DNA from: Aquihabitans sp. G128
GTDB lineage: Bacteria > Actinomycetota > Acidimicrobiia > Acidimicrobiales > Iamiaceae
Direction: 5' to 3'
DNA length: 64,000 bases
Assembly (NCBI RefSeq): GCF_019048865.1
Contig: NZ_CP077604.1
Coordinates: forward strand, 806,001-870,000
Shown: positions 1 to 7,702 of the stretch, one piece after another
Position numbering within the stretch: position 1 is the first letter of the stretch
Layout of the letters: each line of letters begins with the position of its first letter
The notes under the pieces: model-generated
Databases searched by the model: none
What the model was told of the DNA's origin: nothing
The model's input: the letters and a program-made list of their open reading frames with translations, nothing else
Program-made: the position numbers and the translations under genes

Positions 1-117
1 CGCGCCGCTCGCGCCGCGTCGGACGCGCTGTTCCGCGGGATCATCGCGGCGTCGTCCGAGGTGGGTGCCGAGGTCGGCACCGCGGTCCCCGGAGGGACCT
101 CGGACGGTTCGCCGTGA
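1..117 (+). CDS. 3' end of an unidentified protein
   Basis: An open frame enters from the left edge and ends at TGA 115-117, giving 38 C-terminal residues rich in Ala and Gly (begins RAARAASDALFRGII). The stop overlaps the GTG start of the next gene (GTGA), the coupling seen throughout this window, which supports the frame being real. The tail resembles the end of P1-family (DmpA-type) peptidases, but 38 residues are too few to assign a function. Confidence 0.5.
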   Translation, partial: RAARAASDALFRGIIAASSEVGAEVGTAVPGGTSDGSP

Positions 118-725
118 CCATCGAGAAGCACCAGCTGTGGGGCTCGCCCGGGCCGCTGCCGGCCGGTGGCGTGGTGGTCCGCAGCGACGCCGAGGCCCGG
201 AAGGTGGTGGAGTCCGCTCGTCGGGCCGACCAGCCGGTGCCGGCGCTCGGCCTGCTCGGGGGAGACCTCTGCCGCACGGTCGGCGGCAAGGGCGACGAGG
301 CACGGCTCCACGGCCCCGAGGCCATGTCGCTGCCCACCGACCTGGGGGCCGTGCTGGTCGACGGCAGGCTGCACTGGTTCGTCGCCCACCTGGTGGTGCG
401 CCGCAGCTGGTGGCGGGGACGGGTGGTGGCGGTGATGAACGCGCAGTGGATCGGCCGGTGGGACGTCGCCCCCAAGTCCCACCCGAACGACGGCCTGCTC
501 GACGTGCTCGACGGGGACCTGTCGGTGGACGACCGGCTCAAGGCGCGCCGCCGCCTCCTCACCGGCACCCACGTGCCCCACCCCGGCATCTCCCAGCGCC
601 GGGTGGCGGCGGTGCAGCTGGCCTTCGACCGGCCCACGCCGGTGTGGCTCGACGGGGAACGGGTCGGCTCGGCCTCCACCCTGTCGATCCGCGTGGAGCC
701 CGACGCGTTCACCGCCGTCGTCTGA
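114..725 (+). CDS. Stand-alone C-terminal half of a diacylglycerol/lipid kinase-like protein
   Basis: This 203-residue protein starts at GTG 114, coupled to the upstream stop. The second half matches the beta-sandwich half of the YegS/DAGK lipid kinase fold: a long stretch around MNAQWIGRWDVAPKSHPNDG, then GLLDVL, a GTHVPHPGI segment, and PVWLDGERVG near the end. The N-terminal nucleotide-binding part of such kinases, with its GGDGT loop, is absent. It is therefore either a non-catalytic lipid-binding relative or an accessory half. The fold call rests on motif resemblance; the function is unknown. Confidence 0.6.
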   Translation: MTIEKHQLWGSPGPLPAGGVVVRSDAEARKVVESARRADQPVPALGLLGGDLCRTVGGKGDEARLHGPEAMSLPTDLGAVLVDGRLHWFVAHLVVRRSWWRGRVVAVMNAQWIGRWDVAPKSHPNDGLLDVLDGDLSVDDRLKARRRLLTGTHVPHPGISQRRVAAVQLAFDRPTPVWLDGERVGSASTLSIRVEPDAFTAVV

Positions 726-791
726 GCGGCGCGCCGGGCGTGGCCCCGTCGCCGGGGGTCGTGCCGGTGGGGCGCCACGGGGTCGCAGCGG

Positions 792-797
792 TACGGT
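792..797 (+). promoter_or_regulatory. -10 box, leaderless start of the 804 dehydrogenase
   Basis: TACGGT lies 6 nt before ATG 804. An actinobacterial TANNNT -10 at this distance places transcription start on the start codon. Confidence 0.6.
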
Positions 798-803
798 CGC
801 AGC

Positions 804-1787
804 ATGCAGGCCTGGATCCTCGACGAGTCACCCGGCAGCTACCGCTTCGGCGAGGTGCCCGACCCGCCGGTCGGCCCGGGCGACGTGCGGGTCCGCCCGA
901 TGGCCTCGGCGCTGAACCACATGGACCTGTGGGTGACCCGCGGCAAGCCGCGGCCCCACCTGCCCCACGTGCCGGGCTGCGACGTCGCCGGGATCGTTGA
1001 GTCGGTGGGCTCGGCCGTGCACGGCATCGCGGTGGGCGACGAGGTGGTGGTGAACCCGGCGGTGTCGCCCCTGGAGATGGTGGTCGCGCATGGCGACGAC
1101 GCCCCCATGTACCCGGGCTTCGAGATCGTGGGGGAGCAGCGCTGGGGCGGGCACGGCGAGCTGGTGTCGGTCCCTGCCCGCAACGTGGTGCCCAAGCCGG
1201 CCGGCCGGACCTGGGCGGAGTGCGCGGCGTTCCCGCTGGCCACGCTCACGGCCTACCGCATGCTGCGGCGAGCCCGGGTGCGGGCGGGGGAGCGGGTGCT
1301 GATCGTGGGCATCGGCGGCGGCGTCTCGATGGCCGCCCTGTCGCTGGCCCGGGCCATGGGCGCCACCGTCTACGCCACGTCGCGAGACGAGGCCAAGGGG
1401 CGGCGCGCCGTCGAGCTCGGCGCAGCCGACGCGTTCCTGTCGGACGAGGACTGGCCGGCCAAGGTCGAGGTCGTCGTCGAGAGCGTCGGGCCCGCCACCT
1501 GGGACAAGTCCATCCGCGCCCTGCTGCCGGGTGGTCGGCTGGTGGTGTGCGGCGGGACCTCGGGGCCGGTGGTGGAGGTCAACCTGCCGCGGCTGTTCTT
1601 CAAGCAGCACGAGATCATCGGCTCGACGATGGGCGGCTACGGCGAGTTCGCCGAGGTCGCCCGGCTGGTGGAGCAGGGCCTGCCGGTCGCCGTCGACGAG
1701 GAGCTGGCCCTGGCCGACTACCCCCGCGCCCTGGCCCGGCTCGAGTCCGGCGAGCAGCTGGGCAAGGTCGTGCTCCGCCACGACTGA
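804..1787 (+). CDS. Zinc-binding (MDR) alcohol dehydrogenase / quinone oxidoreductase-like
   Basis: A 327-residue medium-chain dehydrogenase/reductase. The N-terminal GroES-like domain carries GCDVAGIVESVGSAV and the GDEVVV segment typical of the family. The Rossmann domain has the nucleotide-binding glycine motif VLIVGIGGGVS near residue 167, and its C terminus reads LGKVVLRHD as in quinone oxidoreductases. It would catalyse NAD(P)H-dependent redox of an alcohol, aldehyde or enone; the substrate cannot be read from sequence. There is no Shine-Dalgarno sequence; a TACGGT box 6 nt upstream implies a leaderless message. It is monocistronic, with a possible hairpin terminator at 1797-1816. Confidence 0.85.
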   Translation: MQAWILDESPGSYRFGEVPDPPVGPGDVRVRPMASALNHMDLWVTRGKPRPHLPHVPGCDVAGIVESVGSAVHGIAVGDEVVVNPAVSPLEMVVAHGDDAPMYPGFEIVGEQRWGGHGELVSVPARNVVPKPAGRTWAECAAFPLATLTAYRMLRRARVRAGERVLIVGIGGGVSMAALSLARAMGATVYATSRDEAKGRRAVELGAADAFLSDEDWPAKVEVVVESVGPATWDKSIRALLPGGRLVVCGGTSGPVVEVNLPRLFFKQHEIIGSTMGGYGEFAEVARLVEQGLPVAVDEELALADYPRALARLESGEQLGKVVLRHD

Positions 1788-1796
1788 GCGGCGGGA

Positions 1797-1816
1797 GCGG
1801 CCCGGCCGCGGGCCGC
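1797..1816 (+). terminator. Candidate hairpin terminator
   Basis: GCGGCCCG and CGGGCCGC form a perfect 8-bp stem around a GCCG loop, 10 nt after the dehydrogenase stop. There is no T-tract, as is common in high-GC actinobacteria. It also sits only 4 nt before the -10 box of the next gene. Confidence 0.35.
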
Positions 1817-1819
1817 AGG

Positions 1820-1825
1820 TAGGTT
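1820..1825 (+). promoter_or_regulatory. -10 box, leaderless start of the 1832 amidohydrolase
   Basis: TAGGTT lies 6 nt before ATG 1832, with no Shine-Dalgarno sequence in between. Confidence 0.6.
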
Positions 1826-1831
1826 GCGGGG

Positions 1832-3046
1832 ATGGTTGACCTCGCCGCCGTCAAGGACCGCATCGACCAGGTGGTCGACGACCACGCCGAGGTCCTGCTC
1901 GCGGCGTCCCACGACATCCACGCCCACCCCGAGCTGGGCTTCGCGGAGCACCACGCCCACGAGGTCCTGACCCGGATGCTCGAGGACGCCGGGCTGTCGG
2001 TCACCCGCCGGGCCTACGGCCTCGAGACCGCCTTCGAGGCGACGGCCGGGTCGTCCGACGGCCCCACCGTCGCCGTGCTCTGCGAGTACGACGCCCTGCC
2101 CGGCATCGGCCACGCGTGCGGCCACAACGTGATCGGCACCGCCGGGGTGGGGGCCGGCATCGCGGCGGCGGCGGTGGCCGAGGAGCTCGGCGGCCGCCTC
2201 GTGGTCCTCGGGACGCCGGCCGAGGAGGGGGGCGGCGGCAAGATCTTCCTGGCGCAGGAAGGCGCCTTCGAAGGCGTCGACGCCGCCCTGATGGTGCACC
2301 CCGCCGGCATGGACCTGTCGCGGTTCGGGGCCATCGCCATCCAGCAGGTCGAGGTGACCTACCACGGGAAGGCGGCCCACGCCGCTGCCGCGCCGCAGGC
2401 CGGGCGCAACGCGCTCGACGCCGCGGTGCTCGGCTACGTCAACGTCGCCGCGCTGCGCCAGCACATCCGCCCCGACGAGCGGGTCCACGGCATCTTCACC
2501 GAGGCCGGTGAAGCGGCCAACGTGGTGCCCGACCGGGCGGCGGCCACCTGGTACGTGCGCTCGCCCACGGTGCGCGGGCTCGAGAAGCTCAAGGCCCGCG
2601 TGCTGGCCTGCCTCGAGGCGGGCGCCAGCGCCAGCGGCTGCACGATGGAGCACCACTGGGTCGACCCGGCGTTCGCCAACATGGTCGACAACGACCCGAT
2701 GATCGAGCGGTACCGGGCCAACCTGGCCCGCACCGGGCGCACGCTGGTGGACCCCTCCGCCATGGACGCGGTGGTGGGCAGCACCGACATGGGCAACGTG
2801 AGCCACATCGTGGCGTCCATCCACCCGATGATCGCGGTGTCACCGCCGGACGTGGCCATCCACACGAAGGACTTCGTCCGCTTCGCCGGTGGCGACGAGG
2901 GTGACCGAGCCGTGCTCGACGGCGCCAAGGCCATGGCGGCCACGGTGGCGGACCTCTGGGCCGAGCCCGGCGCGCTCGACGAGGCCAAGGCGGCCTTCGC
3001 CGAGGCCCGGGAATCGGGTCGAGCCACCGGCCGGCCCACCATCTAG
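1832..3046 (+). CDS. M20-family amidohydrolase (AbgB/peptidase M20D-like)
   Basis: A 404-residue metallohydrolase of the M20D/amidohydrolase group that cleaves N-acyl or aminobenzoyl-glutamate-type amides. Visible metal-site signatures are EYDALPGIGHACGHN (about residues 83-97) and the catalytic/metal glutamates in AEEGGGGK (about 129-136). A dimerisation lid follows (HGKAAHAAAAPQAGRNA), and the C-terminal VAIHTKDF supplies the last histidine. Length is normal for the family. The start ATG follows a TAGGTT box by 6 nt, so it is expressed separately from the dehydrogenase upstream. The specific substrate is not predictable. Confidence 0.85.
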   Translation: MVDLAAVKDRIDQVVDDHAEVLLAASHDIHAHPELGFAEHHAHEVLTRMLEDAGLSVTRRAYGLETAFEATAGSSDGPTVAVLCEYDALPGIGHACGHNVIGTAGVGAGIAAAAVAEELGGRLVVLGTPAEEGGGGKIFLAQEGAFEGVDAALMVHPAGMDLSRFGAIAIQQVEVTYHGKAAHAAAAPQAGRNALDAAVLGYVNVAALRQHIRPDERVHGIFTEAGEAANVVPDRAAATWYVRSPTVRGLEKLKARVLACLEAGASASGCTMEHHWVDPAFANMVDNDPMIERYRANLARTGRTLVDPSAMDAVVGSTDMGNVSHIVASIHPMIAVSPPDVAIHTKDFVRFAGGDEGDRAVLDGAKAMAATVADLWAEPGALDEAKAAFAEARESGRATGRPTI

Positions 3047-3087
3047 CCAGGTCCTCGGCGATCCCCGGCCCCGGGCCGACCACGATC

Positions 3088-3093
3088 TAGCCT
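3088..3093 (+). promoter_or_regulatory. -10 box, leaderless start of the ThyX-like gene
   Basis: TAGCCT lies 8 nt before GTG 3102. Confidence 0.5.
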
Positions 3094-3101
3094 CAACCGC
3101 C

Positions 3102-4721
3102 GTGACCACCTATGTCGCCGAGGAGTTCTCGCCCGACGAGAGCGACGTGCTCCGTCGGTACTTCACGAACCTCGACAGCCCCGTCTTCGCGCTGGTCAAC
3201 CTGCCCGAGGTGGTCAAGGGGGCGCTCTTCGCGCGGTACTCGCGCTCGCCGAAGAGCCTGCGACGGCTCTTCCTGGACGAGTTCGTCGGCGAGCTCGACA
3301 TCTCCGGCGACCAGACGATCGACGCCACCGTCGGCCTGCGCCGGGCCGAGGAGCTCTACGACAAGGTCTTCTTCGAGTACGGCGACGACTCCGTGGCCCA
3401 GCTGGGCGGCGTGCACCTGGCCTGCGAGCAGGCCTCGAACGTGCTCACCAAGGTCCTCGAGTGGGGCCGGCTCATGTCCTACCTGGAGCAGTCCACGCGC
3501 TACATCGCGTACGACGCCCGCATCGGCGGGCGCTACCGCTTCTACCGCGATCCCGCCATCCTCGGCTCGCCGCTGGGCACCCGCTACGTCGGCGAGATGG
3601 ACCGGCTGTTCGACACCTACGCCGAGCTGCTGCCCAAGCTCACCGACTTCTTCCGCGAGCAGTTCCCCAAGGACCCGGCCGACTCCGACTTCGTCTACCG
3701 GCAGGCCATCCGGGCCAAGGCCTTCGACTCGCTGCGGGGCCTGCTGCCGGCGGCGTCGCTGTCGAACGTGGGCATCTACGGCACCGGCCAGGCCTACGAG
3801 GCGCTCCTGCTGCGCATGCGCTCGCACCCCCTGCCGGAGGCCCGCACCTACGCCGACCTCATGCTCCACGAGCTGCGCAAGGTGATCCCGTCGTTCCTCA
3901 AGCGGGTCGACCTCGCCGACCGCGGCGTGGCGTGGAGCACGTACCTCGCCTCCACCCGCAACGCCATGGACGAGATCGCCGAGCGGCTGTTCCCGGCGGC
4001 AGAGACCGAGGCCGACGACGCGCCGCTCGTGACGCTCGTGGACTTCGATCCCGACGCCGAGGTGCACCTCGTCGCGTCGATGCTCTACGCCCACACCCAC
4101 CTGCCCGAGGTGCAGGTGGAGAAGGCCGTGCGAGCCATGTCGGCCGAGGAGCGGCTCCAAGTGGTGCGGGCCTACACCGGCGAGCGGGCCAACCGCCGCC
4201 ACCGCCCGGGCCGCGCCCTCGAACGGGTCGACTACCGCTTCGACGTGCTGGCCGACTACGGCGCCTTCCGCGACCTGCAGCGCCACCGCATGCTCACCAT
4301 CGAGTGGCAGCAGCTCGGCCCCCGCCACGGCTACACCCGGCCCGAGGCCATCGACCTCGCCGGCCAGGCACCCACCTTCGACCGGGCCATGGAGCGCTCG
4401 GCGGCGCTGCACGACCTCCTGCAGCCGCGGTTCCCGGCCCAGGCCTCCTACGCGGTGGCCCTGGCCTACAAGGTCCGGTTCGTGATGCAGATGAACGCCC
4501 GCGAGGCGGTGCACCTGCTGGAGCTGCGCAGCGGGCCCCAGGGCCACACGGTCTACCGAGAGGTGGCCCAGGAGATGCACCGCCAGATCGCCGAGCAGGC
4601 CGGCCACCACGCCGTGGCCGAGCTCATGCGCTACGTCGACCACTCGCCGGAGCCGGCGTTGGAGCGGCTCGACGCCGAGCGACGGGCCGAATCCCGCCGC
4701 CTCGGCACCCCCAGCCTCTAG
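3102..4721 (+). CDS. Double-domain FAD-dependent thymidylate synthase (ThyX)-like protein
   Basis: A 539-residue protein, about twice the length of ThyX (around 250). I start it at GTG 3102 because a TAGCCT box sits 8 nt upstream and homology-like sequence begins at TTYVAEEFSPDE. It looks like two ThyX-type halves. The canonical motif RHRxxSxxExSxR is divided between them: the first half (about residues 121-134) reads WGRLMSYLEQSTRY, keeping SxxExSxR but lacking RH; the second (about 394-402) reads RHRMLTIEW, keeping RHR but lacking the Ser/Glu/Ser/Arg part. Such proteins are annotated as thymidylate synthases in actinobacteria, but whether this one makes dTMP is uncertain. Confidence 0.75.
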   Translation: MTTYVAEEFSPDESDVLRRYFTNLDSPVFALVNLPEVVKGALFARYSRSPKSLRRLFLDEFVGELDISGDQTIDATVGLRRAEELYDKVFFEYGDDSVAQLGGVHLACEQASNVLTKVLEWGRLMSYLEQSTRYIAYDARIGGRYRFYRDPAILGSPLGTRYVGEMDRLFDTYAELLPKLTDFFREQFPKDPADSDFVYRQAIRAKAFDSLRGLLPAASLSNVGIYGTGQAYEALLLRMRSHPLPEARTYADLMLHELRKVIPSFLKRVDLADRGVAWSTYLASTRNAMDEIAERLFPAAETEADDAPLVTLVDFDPDAEVHLVASMLYAHTHLPEVQVEKAVRAMSAEERLQVVRAYTGERANRRHRPGRALERVDYRFDVLADYGAFRDLQRHRMLTIEWQQLGPRHGYTRPEAIDLAGQAPTFDRAMERSAALHDLLQPRFPAQASYAVALAYKVRFVMQMNAREAVHLLELRSGPQGHTVYREVAQEMHRQIAEQAGHHAVAELMRYVDHSPEPALERLDAERRAESRRLGTPSL

Positions 4722-4945
4722 CTCCTCGCCACCGTCCCGGGCCCGCTCGGCGGCCGGGCCTCGGGCGCAGATCGGCAGGTCAGGAGGTTCTTCGGGCGTT
4801 GGGGAGGACCCTCGGCGCCCGTCGTCGTTCGACGCGGGTGCCCTCCGCTCCTGCTGTTGCTCGTGTTGTTCCAGGGGTTGACGTTGCAGGAGTGGCGCGA
4901 GATCGTGGTGGCCCCCCCGACCGCCGAACGCGCAGGAGCCCTGCC
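4722..4945. other. Non-coding stretch before the LysM gene
   Basis: This 224-nt gap holds no convincing ORF. It contains a C-run near 4908-4918 and a possible TTGACG at about 4875, but I could not fit a riboswitch fold to it, including the c-di-AMP (ydaO) type often found before cell-wall hydrolase genes. Confidence 0.4.
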
Positions 4946-5698
4946 GTGCTGCACCGACCCTCCCGATCCCGTTCCCGCACCGCCCGTCCATCCCGCCCCG
5001 TCCGCGCCGCCCGCACGAGGCGGGTGGGAGCCGCCGCAGCGCTGGCCGGCCTCCTCGCCGTGCCGGTGCTGGTGACCGTGCGGCCCGTCGATGCCGCCCC
5101 GCCCCCCGGGGAGCACCGGATCCGGGCGGGGGAGACCCTGAGCGGGTTGGCCGCCGAGCTGGGGACCTCCGTCGAGGCGCTCGCTGCCGCCAACGGGGTC
5201 CGCGACCCGAACCACATCGTCGCCGGTCGCACCTTGCGCGTGCCGGCCACCGCCTCGACCGCAGCGACCGGTGGCGTGCCGGCCTTCGTGAAGGCCAGCC
5301 GTCGCCACCTCGGCCCGGTCTTCGACCGGTGGGCCCAGGCCAACGGGGTCAGCCCCTCCCTGCTCAAGGCCATGTGCTTCAACGAGTCGGGGTGGCAGGC
5401 CGACGTGGTCTCCTCCACCGGTGCCGATGGGGTGTGCCAGCTGATGCCCAACACCGAGGACCACATGGAAGCGCTGATCGGGCGCGAGCTCGACTCGAGC
5501 GACGCCGAGGACAACATCCGGCTGGGCGCCCGCTACCTCCGGTGGCTGCTCGCCCGCACCGACGGCGACGTCCGAGAGGCCGTCGGCGGCTACTACCAGG
5601 GGCTGGCGTCGATCCGGCGGGATGGCCCGCTCGACGAGACCGACGCCTACGTCGACACCGTCCTCGCCCTCCAGCGCCGCTTCCGCGCCGCCGCCTGA
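4946..5698 (+). CDS. Secreted LysM-lytic transglycosylase (SLT) cell-wall hydrolase
   Basis: A 250-residue exported peptidoglycan hydrolase. The start GTG 4946 has a GGAG about 8 nt upstream. An Arg-rich N terminus and a hydrophobic stretch (AAAALAGLLAVPVLV) form a signal peptide or anchor ending near VDAA. A LysM domain follows (about residues 57-100, HRIRAGETLSGLAAELG through GRTLRVP). The C-terminal half is a goose-lysozyme-like transglycosylase: MCFNESGWQ with the probable catalytic Glu147, then GADGVCQLMP and GARYLRWLL. It would cleave glycan strands during wall remodelling. A proline/arginine-rich tract before the hydrophobic segment is unusual for a signal peptide. Confidence 0.85.
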   Translation: MLHRPSRSRSRTARPSRPVRAARTRRVGAAAALAGLLAVPVLVTVRPVDAAPPPGEHRIRAGETLSGLAAELGTSVEALAAANGVRDPNHIVAGRTLRVPATASTAATGGVPAFVKASRRHLGPVFDRWAQANGVSPSLLKAMCFNESGWQADVVSSTGADGVCQLMPNTEDHMEALIGRELDSSDAEDNIRLGARYLRWLLARTDGDVREAVGGYYQGLASIRRDGPLDETDAYVDTVLALQRRFRAAA

Positions 5699-5731
5699 TC
5701 GAGTCGGGCGCGGGCAGGGGGTGCGCCCACC

Positions 5732-6265
5732 TCAGCCCAGGGTGCGGAGCCGATCGATCCGGGGGTCGTCGGCGCCGAGGTAGGTGGTCAGCACGGCGGC
5801 CACGCGCTCGACGTCGAGGGTGCCGGCCCCGGCCATCTCCTCGAGGTCGGCCCAGTCCTTGGTGCGGTCGAAGAAGGCCTTGAACACGGCGAGGTCGACG
5901 CAGGCGAGGAAGGGGACCTCGGCGCCGGCGAACGGCTGCGAGCGGGTGCGCCCCGCCGCTCGGCGGTGGAACTCGGTGGTGTCGAGGAACAGGTCGACCG
6001 GGGTGGCGTCCCACCACAGGCGGGCCTGGCCGTCGCGGCGCAGCAGGTCGAGGTCCGCGGCGCGGCAGGTGACGGCGGGAGGGAGCGCGGCCACCACGGC
6101 ATCGGCTTCGGCCGCGTCGAGGAAGACGTTCACGTCGATGTCGATGGTGCCGCGAGCCCGCTCGGTGCACCAGGCCAGCGCCAGCGCGCCGCCGAACGCG
6201 TGCGGGACCCGAGCCGAGTCCAGGGCGGCGTGGATCGTGACGATCTTGTCGGCGAGCGAGGTCAT
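5732..6265 (-). CDS. Nucleotidyltransferase (AbiEii/type IV toxin-like) of a two-gene module
   Basis: A 177-residue protein with the minimal nucleotidyltransferase signature: GGALALAW, then RGTIDIDV, where the DxD pair would bind metal. It ends in helical sequence resembling AbiEii/MenA-type toxins and related nucleotidyltransferase proteins. The ATG at 6265 overlaps the stop of the XRE gene (ATGA), so the two are translationally coupled, regulator first. This gene order and size fit a toxin-antitoxin or abortive-infection pair, but the role is inferred from layout and motif only. Confidence 0.7.
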   Translation of the reverse strand: MTSLADKIVTIHAALDSARVPHAFGGALALAWCTERARGTIDIDVNVFLDAAEADAVVAALPPAVTCRAADLDLLRRDGQARLWWDATPVDLFLDTTEFHRRAAGRTRSQPFAGAEVPFLACVDLAVFKAFFDRTKDWADLEEMAGAGTLDVERVAAVLTTYLGADDPRIDRLRTLG

Positions 6266-6582
6266 CGGGGGCGAGCGCCGAACGCCGGGTAGGCGAGCCG
6301 CTCGGCGTGGCGGGCGGGGAACTCTGCGGCCAGGGCGAGGACCTCCTCGAGCTCGCGCCCTCGCGCCGCCCGGTCCGGTCCGCCCACGGCGGGCTCGAGC
6401 TCCACGGCGAGCTCGAAGCCCGCCGCCCGGACCAGCCGCGCCAGCGTCTCGACGCTGGGGACCTTGCGGCCCTGCTCGTAGGCCGAGATCGTGGCGTGGG
6501 ACGTGCCGGCGCGCTGGGCGAGGGCTCGAAGGCTCAGGCCGCTGTGGTGCCGGGCGCGGCGGAGGGTCGTGCGGGCATCCAT
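6262..6582 (-). CDS. XRE-family helix-turn-helix regulator (antitoxin-like)
   Basis: A 106-residue protein with a cro/C1-type helix-turn-helix at residues about 4-55 (GLSLRALAQRAGTSHATISA, then YEQGRKVPSVETLARL). A short C-terminal tail follows. I choose ATG 6582 rather than an upstream in-frame start because a TACCAT -10 box ends 7 nt before it and a 26-bp palindrome covers that box, fitting an autorepressed leaderless gene. Its stop overlaps the nucleotidyltransferase start. Confidence 0.8.
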   Translation of the reverse strand: MDARTTLRRARHHSGLSLRALAQRAGTSHATISAYEQGRKVPSVETLARLVRAAGFELAVELEPAVGGPDRAARGRELEEVLALAAEFPARHAERLAYPAFGARPR

Positions 6583-6587
6583 GGCGC

Positions 6588-6613
6588 CGATGGTATCCGA
6601 TCGGATGCCATCG
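6588..6613. promoter_or_regulatory. 26-bp palindromic operator over the XRE promoter
   Basis: The core ATCCGATCGGAT (6595-6606) is a perfect palindrome. It extends to 26 bp, with flanks CGATGG and CCATCG perfectly complementary and one mismatched pair at 6594/6607. It overlaps the -10 box and ends 6 nt before the XRE start codon, the position expected for an autorepressor site. Confidence 0.75.
6590..6595 (-). promoter_or_regulatory. -10 box of the XRE/nucleotidyltransferase module
   Basis: TACCAT on the minus strand, 7 nt before ATG 6582, embedded in the palindromic operator. Confidence 0.6.
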
Positions 6614-6645
6614 TGTCGCCCAAAGGAGGTGGGAGCACCCGTCAC

Positions 6646-6811
6646 ACCCCCTCACGCTGCGTGAGAAGTCCGCCTCGCAGCGCACCCCGACACGGTTTGG
6701 CGTCAGAAACGGGGCGATTTCGGGAGGTGACAGGGGTCATGGAGGCGAACCTCTGGGTACATCCGGACACCGCCGCCACCTGACGGCCTGTGTTGAAGCA
6801 AGGGGACGGTC
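6646..6811. other. Upstream region of the Mce operon
   Basis: A 166-nt gap between the divergent XRE gene and the Mce operon. It must hold the Mce promoter, but no clear -10/-35 pair stands out. AAGGGGA at 6800-6806 is a good Shine-Dalgarno sequence for the CTG start at 6812. Confidence 0.4.
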
Positions 6812-7684
6812 CTGGACGCCATCATCTCGCTGCGCGACGTCACCAAGTCGTTCGGCTCGCACACCGTGTTGGAGGGCATCTCCTTCGACATCCCCCGTGG
6901 CGCCACCAGCGCCATCATGGGCCCTTCGGGCACCGGCAAGTCCGTGCTCCTGAAGAACATCATCGGGCTGCTGCGCCCCGACCGAGGCGAGATCTGGGTC
7001 GATGGCGAGGAGACCGTCCGGATGCGCGAGAAGGACATGTACCGCGTGCGCCGCAAGTTCGGGGTGCTGTTCCAGGACGGTGCCCTGTTCGGCTCCATGA
7101 ACATGTACGACAACATCGCCTTCCCGCTGCGGGAGCACACCCGGAAGTCCGAGGGCGAGATCCGGCGCATCACGCTGGAGAAGGCCGCCATGGTCGGGCT
7201 GCTCGACCACATGAAGAAGTTCCCCGGCGAGGTCTCCGGCGGCATGAAGAAGCGAGCCGGCTTCGCCCGGGCGCTGGTGATGGAACCGGAGCTCATCTTC
7301 TTCGACGAGCCCGACTCCGGCCTCGACCCGGTCCGCGTCTCCTACCTCGACGAGCTGGTGAAGAAGATCCAGGAGGAGACGGGGGCGACCTTCATCATCA
7401 TCACCCACAACATCCCGTCGGTGATGCGGGTGGCCGACCACGTCGGCGTCCTCTACCGCTCGGGCCTGGTGCGCTTCGGTTCCAAGGAGGAGATGATCCT
7501 CGACGACAACCCGATCATCCGGCAGTTCCTGGCCGGGCGGGCCGACGGGCCGATCGGCATGGACGAGCTGGCCACCGAGGAGAGCGACGTCGAGCGAGAC
7601 CTCGTGGCCCGGTCGGTCCGGCGCGCCGAGGACAGCAAGGCCCAGCGCGAGCTCGAGCGAGACCGCGATGTCCTGCAGGTCTGA
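6812..7684 (+). CDS. Mce/Mla-type ABC transporter ATP-binding protein, CTG start
   Basis: The ATPase that powers the Mce lipid importer encoded downstream. Walker A GPSGTGKS (about residues 37-44), signature VSGGMKKR, Walker B LIFFDEPDSGLDP and the switch histidine in IITHN are all present. The family N terminus (DAIISLRDVTKSFG) lies upstream of the first in-frame GTG at 6866. The in-frame stop is at 6794-6796, and no ATG, GTG or TTG occurs between. CTG 6812, 5 nt after an AAGGGGA Shine-Dalgarno sequence, is the only reasonable start, giving 290 residues. First gene of a ten-gene operon. Confidence 0.88.
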   Translation: MDAIISLRDVTKSFGSHTVLEGISFDIPRGATSAIMGPSGTGKSVLLKNIIGLLRPDRGEIWVDGEETVRMREKDMYRVRRKFGVLFQDGALFGSMNMYDNIAFPLREHTRKSEGEIRRITLEKAAMVGLLDHMKKFPGEVSGGMKKRAGFARALVMEPELIFFDEPDSGLDPVRVSYLDELVKKIQEETGATFIIITHNIPSVMRVADHVGVLYRSGLVRFGSKEEMILDDNPIIRQFLAGRADGPIGMDELATEESDVERDLVARSVRRAEDSKAQRELERDRDVLQV

Positions 7685-7702
7685 CGTGCGGAGCGCCGCC
7701 TG

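Noticed and set aside
4780-4945. Possible c-di-AMP (ydaO-type) riboswitch before the LysM-transglycosylase gene.
   Set aside because: The context is right but I could not find the conserved aptamer segments or stems.
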